IMG/VR virus record: IMGVR_UViG_3300021197_001383
Span: 1 to 26,920 of that record
Origin: a virus
DNA: 26,920 nt
Strand: one strand, 5' to 3'
Both the position numbers and the translations under genes were made by a program. This document shows, piece by piece, positions 17,701-24,270 of this stretch. Every line of letters begins with the position of its first letter. Position 1 is the stretch's first letter. A model generated the notes under the pieces. That model saw only the letters and a program-made list of their open reading frames with translations, did not search any database and was not told the origin of the DNA.

Positions 17701-20041
17701 CATCATTTGTTTCAATGTATTTGCTAAACTTCTCTGGTTTAATATACAATCTTCCGTTGATGTAACGTGTCTCTCTCTGACCGTCATCAAACAAGAAGTC
17801 ACCCGGTTCACCCTCACTCATATGGGTTATTTTGTTAACATCAAATTTATTCATTTCAACGTACCAAATTGGATCTTGTCCCGTGCCTTCGTTCTTCAGA
17901 TCCCCCGCACCAAACTCTTGGTAATTGTTCGTAAATGTTTTACTTCTGATTGTAGGTGAAGTAATATTTGCATCAGAAGCACCCTTATCTTGTGCAACGA
18001 TTGGAGCAATCAACAAGTATTGGTTATCTCCCGCACCGTCGCTGGGAATGGATATTGTGAGAGTTTTTCCATCTGAAGATCTGGTATAAACGGGTCTACT
18101 GTTGACATCATTATAGTAGTAATCTACTACTTCATATGGTAATCCATCTTCGGGTTTTGCCATAAGAATGTAGTCATCGTTATTTGTGATGATTTCATCA
18201 CCAGATTCATTAAAGAATTGATGCACACCATCGGGATCTGTTGCAACAGAAAGATTCCACGTTGCTACGTTATTTGCGTCTGTTGTGATTAATTGAGATC
18301 TTGTGTAAACATATCTTAATTGATCAATTGATTTTACTGTTTTACCTTGAGGAACTTCAAATACTAATCCCGAGTTTTTAATATCTCGTAATGTCTGATC
18401 CGTATCTGATGTGTTCGATATGTTCCGAATTAATTTGAGTGTTGGGAAATCATTGTCCAAAATATTCGCTGATTCTCGACTCGCCCCGGGCGTCATATAT
18501 GTTGCATTTGATAATGTACTTGGAGCATTGCTTGCTGGTTCAAACGACTCGACATACATTCTATAAACATATTGAGAATTAATCTTACCACCACCATCGT
18601 GACGCTGTGGCCAGACATCAGGATTATCTCTACCAGAAAGATTTGCTAGATCATCTTCTCTCTTAAATGCATGAACCCTAGCAGTTCCAATTAATTGAAA
18701 AGCACCATCCCAAAGTTGAACGGCCGCTGACGTTGTTATTATATTATTTTCATCATCAGGGTTTACAAGAGTGTTAAAGAATGATCTGTTACCATCCCAT
18801 TCAGTACCTTCCCCAACCGGAGTTGATCCCTGCCCGTCGGCATTAACTTCAACACCAACAAAGTAGGATCCTAGTTTTGCACCGGGTAACTTAGTTAGAG
18901 AAGATGTAGCAGTGGATCGTGATTTGTTAACATCCAAGAACTGTGGTGACTGTGTTTCGTATTCATATCCATAAAGATATGCCTTGCCTGGTTGTAATAC
19001 AGATACCAGTTTGGCCGAATCCCCGCCGCGATCAGATGTATAAACACCACGGTTCGTCCCATTATTCAGGTGTTCTCGTAAATCAATCTCGAATGGTTTT
19101 ACTGTGTATGATCCGGATTCATCGTATGTTCGTCTTGCAAGAGTCTTCTCTAACTCTGCATAATCTGTATAGAGAGTCTTGAAAATTACCTTACCAATAT
19201 CAAATCTAACAAGTTCGATAAAGTTTTTAGTAGTTGCAATATCGGTAACAAATCCCAGATTAAGATCAATCTTATAACGATCTGCGCCAGGTGCATTGTA
19301 GTTATATGATCCAGAGGCCGGATCTCTCAGAGTGGCATCATCGCCTTCTGTTGCAACACTTCTACGAACACTGAAACCAACACTACCACTGGGGGTATCA
19401 AATTCTCTAGTTCCATCTCCAGTAAATCCGTAGATAGAAGTCGATTGCTTATCAGTTTTTACAAAGAACCCATCAGTATAGAAAATACCGGGACTGGTTG
19501 TGATAACTTTACATCTTCCCTGTACACCGTTAACCACGGTTGCATCGGTGGTGTCGCTAGAAACTGCTGCAATTTCACCTGCTCCAGTTCCACCAACAAA
19601 GGTTGATCCGAACGTGCCTCCGGGTTGGAAAGTATTTCCTTGAAGGAAGTTTACATACAGAAGATCATAGTCATCAACAGTCGAACTCGGAGTTCTTTCA
19701 TAGTGAACGACTCTAGCACTAACATTTTCCGTTGTGCCTCCATCAGTCTTAATCTGACTGATGTCATAGCCACCAATCATATCTAAACTAGCACCCTTTA
19801 CAACTCTGATATAGGAACAGTTCTGAACGGACTGATCACCACCGATGATCTTTGCACCATCTTCGAAGATGTGATCACCCATCCTAGAAACTTGATTCTG
19901 AAGGATGCTTTGAAGTTGAGTAAGTTCTCTTGCTTGAACTGCATATCCAGGTCTAAAGAGGACTCTAAGAAACTTCTTGTCTTCGTCGTAGTCGTCATAG
20001 TATGGATCTATGTTCAGTAATGTCGGATCGTATGATGCCAT
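14786..20041 (-). CDS. Giant virion structural protein, DUF4815-like, 1751 aa
   Basis: This is the largest gene here. Its N-terminus (YDPTLLNIDPYYDDYDEDKK, then FLRVLFRPGYAVQARELTQL, QSILQNQVSRMGDHIFEDGA) is the signature of the DUF4815 family of myovirus structural proteins. A middle part carries a helical stretch around SDIGRVEKRVDDLEIYTKLS. A later beta-rich part has ETQWIDPLSQIFTV, LNDINLYFSSKSETLPVTIQ and YLQPGNYSLSIVSNTDDYKV, a sandwich repeatedly seen in such proteins. There is no signal peptide or membrane segment. The start is supported by AGGTGG about 8 nt upstream and a 13-nt gap after gp8. It lies where T4 has gp9/gp10, so a baseplate-peripheral role joining fibres to wedges is likely but inferred from position. 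Confidence 0.87.
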   Translation of the reverse strand: MASYDPTLLNIDPYYDDYDEDKKFLRVLFRPGYAVQARELTQLQSILQNQVSRMGDHIFEDGAKIIGGDQSVQNCSYIRVVKGASLDMIGGYDISQIKTDGGTTENVSARVVHYERTPSSTVDDYDLLYVNFLQGNTFQPGGTFGSTFVGGTGAGEIAAVSSDTTDATVVNGVQGRCKVITTSPGIFYTDGFFVKTDKQSTSIYGFTGDGTREFDTPSGSVGFSVRRSVATEGDDATLRDPASGSYNYNAPGADRYKIDLNLGFVTDIATTKNFIELVRFDIGKVIFKTLYTDYAELEKTLARRTYDESGSYTVKPFEIDLREHLNNGTNRGVYTSDRGGDSAKLVSVLQPGKAYLYGYEYETQSPQFLDVNKSRSTATSSLTKLPGAKLGSYFVGVEVNADGQGSTPVGEGTEWDGNRSFFNTLVNPDDENNIITTSAAVQLWDGAFQLIGTARVHAFKREDDLANLSGRDNPDVWPQRHDGGGKINSQYVYRMYVESFEPASNAPSTLSNATYMTPGASRESANILDNDFPTLKLIRNISNTSDTDQTLRDIKNSGLVFEVPQGKTVKSIDQLRYVYTRSQLITTDANNVATWNLSVATDPDGVHQFFNESGDEIITNNDDYILMAKPEDGLPYEVVDYYYNDVNSRPVYTRSSDGKTLTISIPSDGAGDNQYLLIAPIVAQDKGASDANITSPTIRSKTFTNNYQEFGAGDLKNEGTGQDPIWYVEMNKFDVNKITHMSEGEPGDFLFDDGQRETRYINGRLYIKPEKFSKYIETNDDNPATGILSLPFGVTYDYFQHSGSVGPFTVESYAGITYGDIPLFASNSLGKTTSLASCIDFRHSGPVGDELGGHVVPEDNLVSIEESHTYYQARIDKIVARQTFGDDINFDIIEGVPDLSPVAPADRPDSMTLYTIAMPPYTHNASDVAVKYIENNRYTMSDIGRVEKRVDDLEIYTKLSLIENEIEAMDIEKSTEPGVIGEKVGIVVDTFAGHGLGDVADSKYACSIDYENSTLRPGFAETNHALDTTTLVIGDNLQQSSDGLIHSKITDTQPIVSQSLSNGFISVNQFDLINWIGRLEIDPPSDQWFSTSVRPVVKINDMGSNDNWKVNNFNDSRGFGTQWNEWSSIWSGIENIDDKLQNVVGERFLEQARRTNSDIFIASRIEKNVSSVSNIAKTIDQRKSRLNIRLGSVPDTLKKRVNDKVIDVSVVPFIRSSTLTIKAENLKPNSIVIPFFDGDDVSQFCTPTGGSLGGTIQTDSFGKIDNLQFAVPPKKYLTGEKVFRLTDSSTNTAADAETSAEGVFYAQGVQSTTDTTFSATRPLVLRRQTVTSEKIVRDVYTREDSLNLSLETQWIDPLSQIFTVSSNLHSNGVFLNDINLYFSSKSETLPVTIQIRPTVSGYPSASSIIPFSEVTLYPSEVIIGNDVPSATNFKFSSPVYLQPGNYSLSIVSNTDDYKVYTGNVGLEDSLTGNIITKHPNMGSLFLPQNTNVAEEDTSTSLMCEINRCVFTTAPGTLQINLSEPGVPTNVNLTKIISNELILPSTSVVHKLTFGTSSTTFQVPQNQNYTFPNSQLIAATGGSSEQQTTHTIEISNPSSSTITPVVDTKNLTVITVENIVNDASGGGEYTGSGTYTDSAVARYLTRSIKLQENGDDVRVMLDLNRPIGTTIEVYCRTLPPTTYKEIAEEPFYQLEQVNEVTETDNPFEFTETSYKLLKDVQAFSTLQIKVLMFSEDTTVVPQVKDLRVVALI

Positions 20042-20054
20042 TTATTTGTCCACC

Positions 20055-22403
20055 TTAAAAACCAAGAATAATCTTGAAGTCTTCTGCTTGTTCGATGTTG
20101 CGATCTATTTCTTTTATATTCTCTATGTATAATACATCACCAGATGATAGTTTCAATTCTGGTTCAGATACACTGGTAATCCATTTATTACTTGGAGCAT
20201 TGGGTGATCCACCAGAAAGACCAAAACCGTCTGTTCCAACTCCACCCCTAAATGTTCCAACTACATCTGATAGAAGTAATTCACCTGTTGCACCAGATTC
20301 ATACTTCCATTCAACTACACTTGCCTTAGCATAGGTTGAATTAATTTTGGATCCCTGTTCTATGATATCATCAGGGGAGAATGCAGTTTCCGTTAACTTG
20401 TTTCCAGTAGCAGATGTTGAATCTGCTCTACCTTCAACAATAATATTTGTTGTAGTTCTGTATAGTTTATTCAGAATAGTGCTGGAAGTCTTATCATCAA
20501 TAGAAACAATTCTAGCAATATCTTGTTGTCCCGCAATGTCTTGGAATGATATTGCATCTGTAGTGGAACCTTGAACAAACGTCTTTATGAGTTCTCCACC
20601 CTTGGCCTCAACTCGTTTGATATTTGGATAAAATGCTCCGCTACTAATTCCTTGAACTTCTGCGGCGAGAGTTGAACCAGAGAACGATCCGATGATAGGT
20701 TCCACTAGGAGTTCTTGTCTGACAACATCCCAATCGACAACAGTTCCTTCCGCAGTGCCTGTGCCTATTCCCGTATATTGTGATACCTTCTCACCAACAA
20801 CAAATTCACTCAAGTTGCCACTCGTAACTCCAAACACAATTCGTTTTGTATCATCGTTGATGTCTTGTGTTTTGAAAACTCCATTTGGATTTTCGATGAG
20901 AATGTCAACATACTCAGGGTTTCTAGAATGGAACGATTGTATTTTGGCAGTTGCTTTACTTTCCGTGCCTATGATATATTTACCTTCAAGGAAAGTACCT
21001 GTTGTGTTCGTATAATCGAAATTACCGTTTACGAATTCTGGTTTTCTCAACACGATTTCGGAAGTTCGAGCAAGTTCGCTACCAGCAACTCTGTCGGTGC
21101 CATCATTCAAGAGGGGATTCTTGACTATACCAAACTGTCGTATATCATTTTTTGTTGTGATGAATGCATTTTCATCACGTTCGATTTTCATATTAATCAT
21201 TGTTCTGGACGCATCCAGATCTATTACGATGTTACCACCATGTCCCCTCTTCGGACTAATTACAGGTCGCCATGAATCGGCAGTTCCTGATGTGGGTGTT
21301 GTTAGGATATCAACAATAGCAACGCTATAGTCTTTTCCTTTTGTGATGGGAACAATATCACTAACTTGATTCGCCGTATCTAATTTAGTTCTTACCGTAC
21401 ATTCACTGCCATCACCTGTGACGACTGCATGTGGGATGATAATATAAGATGATGGGCGCTTTTCTGAATCCAAGTTACCCAAAGTTTCGTCTGGATATAA
21501 TTCAAAATCAAACGGTTGATCTACAACGATATATGGATCACCATCAAATTTTGCTGTTCCAGTTCCATCTCTATAAATGTAGTTTGAAATTCTGCGATAC
21601 TGACCTACTTCTGATCCCCTACCGTCTACAATATAAACTGCGTACCCTTCATAATACGAAGAAATTTCATTCGGAGAAGAATTTTTATCTAAGTACACGC
21701 GATTTAAATCACCAGTGTTTCCATGCTGACATGGTTTTCGTGTACCCTCGGAAAATCCGGCAGCATATACTGCGGAACCATCGACATCTCGTTTAAAATA
21801 TTCAATTGCTCCGGGGACCGCTTTTTTCTGTGTTTCGTATTGATGGATATCATTTGTGTTTGTAATGTCAGTGACAATACGAATAGGAATAAAATCAGTT
21901 GTCATGAAAGGTCTCAGATCTTCCGTAACCTTACCCAAGAACTTCCACTTGTAACCATCATCTCCAATTTGGGTAATATCAGTTCCGAGAAATTCTGGTT
22001 TTAGTGTAGATTTTGCACCGTTGTTATTATCAATACATTTGTAAATTCTCTGTTCATCAGCAAGAACATAAAAGTTGTTTGCGGTAATACCGGCCGTTGG
22101 ATTCTCGTATAAAGAAAGAGTGTCGTCATATGCATCATATACCGAACCAGAAACCCAGTTGTTCCTCGGGACAATATGAATCGCATTGTTTTTGTCTATC
22201 CGTTTTGCTGCAATGGCATTCCTAAATGCATCGTTTTGTACATCTACCGATCCAGTAACACCGGGTGGTACTGATTCATTGGGCCACTCATTTACGTTAC
22301 CAATGAACAAGTAATATTGATCTTCGTTTGTTTTATCAAAGTCAGAGATCAATGAGGTCGCAAAATGACGACCGAAGGGTTTTTGAAAGTTTTCTATTGC
22401 CAT
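20055..22403 (-). CDS. 8: Baseplate wedge protein gp8, enlarged (782 aa)
   Basis: gp8 is a wedge subunit in T4 (334 aa). Landmarks in T4 order, as I remember that protein: QYYLFIGNVNEWP, IHIVPRNNWVSG, QRIYKCIDNNNG, DGYKWKFLGKVTED, IRQFGIVKNPL, and a C-terminal SGDVLYIENIKEIDR to FKIILGF that mirrors the T4 end (SGEMIYMEN to INILF). Extra sequence is inserted within the protein, including about 270 residues between NPL and SGDVLY. I chose the ATG at 22403 (MAIENFQKPFGRHFATSL): it follows the upstream TAG by one base, like the other junctions, and has GGAG about 12 nt upstream. An in-frame ATG at 22445 (796 aa) would overlap by 41 nt and has no visible Shine-Dalgarno. Confidence 0.9.
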   Translation of the reverse strand: MAIENFQKPFGRHFATSLISDFDKTNEDQYYLFIGNVNEWPNESVPPGVTGSVDVQNDAFRNAIAAKRIDKNNAIHIVPRNNWVSGSVYDAYDDTLSLYENPTAGITANNFYVLADEQRIYKCIDNNNGAKSTLKPEFLGTDITQIGDDGYKWKFLGKVTEDLRPFMTTDFIPIRIVTDITNTNDIHQYETQKKAVPGAIEYFKRDVDGSAVYAAGFSEGTRKPCQHGNTGDLNRVYLDKNSSPNEISSYYEGYAVYIVDGRGSEVGQYRRISNYIYRDGTGTAKFDGDPYIVVDQPFDFELYPDETLGNLDSEKRPSSYIIIPHAVVTGDGSECTVRTKLDTANQVSDIVPITKGKDYSVAIVDILTTPTSGTADSWRPVISPKRGHGGNIVIDLDASRTMINMKIERDENAFITTKNDIRQFGIVKNPLLNDGTDRVAGSELARTSEIVLRKPEFVNGNFDYTNTTGTFLEGKYIIGTESKATAKIQSFHSRNPEYVDILIENPNGVFKTQDINDDTKRIVFGVTSGNLSEFVVGEKVSQYTGIGTGTAEGTVVDWDVVRQELLVEPIIGSFSGSTLAAEVQGISSGAFYPNIKRVEAKGGELIKTFVQGSTTDAISFQDIAGQQDIARIVSIDDKTSSTILNKLYRTTTNIIVEGRADSTSATGNKLTETAFSPDDIIEQGSKINSTYAKASVVEWKYESGATGELLLSDVVGTFRGGVGTDGFGLSGGSPNAPSNKWITSVSEPELKLSSGDVLYIENIKEIDRNIEQAEDFKIILGF

Positions 22404-22404
22404 A

Positions 22405-24270
22405 CTAGTATATATCTCCGCCAGTCGGTCCAACATTGTTGACATCTAACTGTACAAAGTTGTGTAATGTTATCCCATCGAAGGAAATTCCGGAGGGTAT
22501 TGATGTTATACCCCGGACATTTGGATGGAAGTAGATTGAGAAATATGTGATTCCGAGATTCTTCGCAGCAGTATATCCACCATCAATTGCAGTTCCATAT
22601 CCGTGTGTTGCTCCGCTACTACCCAGCGGTCTTTCTAATGGGTCGTGACTTGTTATTCCGCCTTCTGGCATGGTAACAAATGTAATTCCATGAACACCCT
22701 CGTTGAATACAGATCCGTCTGGACCTGTTGCTGCGAATGGATTATACCCCCTCGGATACAAATCTCCAGATGCACCGATCCATGTACCCGTGTTTCCAAC
22801 ATATCCATTGTTCCTTAAGTTCAATGTTGTCCCAGAAGTGTACGGAGTATAGTGACCAATAATCGGATACTCTTGAATCTTAGTTATGTTTAAGTCTTGA
22901 GTTGAATTTCTACCCAATACTCTAATCAGAGATATTTCTCCAAACACCTTCATTCCTGCTGGATGGATTAATTTTTCAATCACATCTTTATACTTGTTTA
23001 GAGTTATCTCAGATTTCAAAACGTAAGAGTGTACCTGATAATAATCATTATCTTGGAAAACTTTGTTTGAACTAATCTTGCCTTTGTTTCCATCATAATA
23101 GCCAGGTTTTGCGTGTACTGCTTTGGGTATAAGATATCCATATGCAGAACCGTCTCCCGTTTGGGTTCTTACGCTAAATGGAACTGGTTCGTTATAAAAT
23201 ACCCCGCCGTCTGTTACATATATTTCTAGGATCTCACCTTGCAATCCCACCTGAGAGACGTATCCTGCTGCTCCCGCACCCGGAACCCCATAAATCTCAC
23301 CAATGGGTATCGAGGGATCCTGTTCGTAAATACCAAATGCACAGCAGGGCGCACAACCAAAATTAGGTTGTGGATATACTAAAACATCATCAGTTCCTGT
23401 TCTATACCTATTCAGTATAATTGGATCACCGACTCTATAGTTGAATCCGGGACTTGTTATTTCAACACCGGAAAGAACGCCAAATGTATTTTCATAAACA
23501 TCACCAGTCGTTCCACCAACATCACAAAACGCTGGCCGACCAGGAACAAATGTTCCTGTAATTTCTCGTAATGAAAGTTCTGCAATCGAAGCACCTCGCA
23601 CCGTGTACTGTATTGCAGAATCTACTGTTGCGAAAGCGGTAATTTTTTTACTATAAGGATCTCTCTGTCTTAATTTTTTATTAACAAAACTAAAGATATC
23701 ATCGCCGCCGAATGCTGTTGTTTTTATAACATCTGGATTTTTCCATCTACCATCAGATGCTCGTAGCATATCTTCTTCTGGGTAGTAAAACTCAACGACA
23801 CTATTGTAGATTATCCTGAATAAAAACTCAAAGGCCTTTTCGGTGCCTTTTAGTTTGTAAAATTCTTTTATGTTTTTTATTATACTCTGTATGTTTAGTG
23901 GAGTTACACCATCATCAGCAATTGCCAACTCTGTCGGAAAGTTTAAGAGGTAAGTATTTCGGAATTGATTGACGAACGAAGATATAGTGGTATCGATATC
24001 AGAAACTGTAGTTAGTCTACTAATTGCACCGACAGAATTTTCATTTTGTTCTACCCATTCATAGTATGCTTCAATAAATGAAATGAACATAGGGTAATCT
24101 GATCGAACAAATTCAGGAACCTGTGACTCAATAAAGGGAGATATACGGAAAAGAACCGACTCTTGTTCTGGAGTCAGTTCAGCAAGAACCTGAGAGATAT
24201 CCGATGGTTGAAGATCAATGAAGGTCTTTAACTTGAATAATAGGGGTAAACTATTATAATCGTTAGACAT
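22405..24270 (-). CDS. Baseplate-region structural protein in the gp7 slot, 621 aa
   Basis: I do not recognise a named T4 homologue. The N-terminal 190 residues are helical and conserved-looking: QVPEFVRSDYPMFISFIEAY, YEWVEQNENSVGAI, SFVNQFRNTYLLNFPTEL, IKEFYKLKGTEKAFEFLFRI. This block is familiar from structural proteins of marine T4-like phages. The rest is Gly-rich beta sequence, with a Cys cluster FGCAPCCAFG near residue 304 and GSGATHGYGTAIDGG near the end. It lies between gp6 and gp8, where T4 has gp7, so it may fill the gp7 wedge role; that is positional inference. The start overlaps the gp6 stop (TAATG). GGAGGG, formed by the last Gly codons of gp6, supplies the Shine-Dalgarno. Confidence 0.82.
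   Translation of the reverse strand: MSNDYNSLPLLFKLKTFIDLQPSDISQVLAELTPEQESVLFRISPFIESQVPEFVRSDYPMFISFIEAYYEWVEQNENSVGAISRLTTVSDIDTTISSFVNQFRNTYLLNFPTELAIADDGVTPLNIQSIIKNIKEFYKLKGTEKAFEFLFRIIYNSVVEFYYPEEDMLRASDGRWKNPDVIKTTAFGGDDIFSFVNKKLRQRDPYSKKITAFATVDSAIQYTVRGASIAELSLREITGTFVPGRPAFCDVGGTTGDVYENTFGVLSGVEITSPGFNYRVGDPIILNRYRTGTDDVLVYPQPNFGCAPCCAFGIYEQDPSIPIGEIYGVPGAGAAGYVSQVGLQGEILEIYVTDGGVFYNEPVPFSVRTQTGDGSAYGYLIPKAVHAKPGYYDGNKGKISSNKVFQDNDYYQVHSYVLKSEITLNKYKDVIEKLIHPAGMKVFGEISLIRVLGRNSTQDLNITKIQEYPIIGHYTPYTSGTTLNLRNNGYVGNTGTWIGASGDLYPRGYNPFAATGPDGSVFNEGVHGITFVTMPEGGITSHDPLERPLGSSGATHGYGTAIDGGYTAAKNLGITYFSIYFHPNVRGITSIPSGISFDGITLHNFVQLDVNNVGPTGGDIY

Noticed and set aside
22404-22445. Longer gp8 start at 22445 (14 extra residues)
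   Set aside because: It lacks a Shine-Dalgarno and overlaps the previous gene by 41 nt, while the start at 22403 fits the tight-junction pattern; the long form remains possible.
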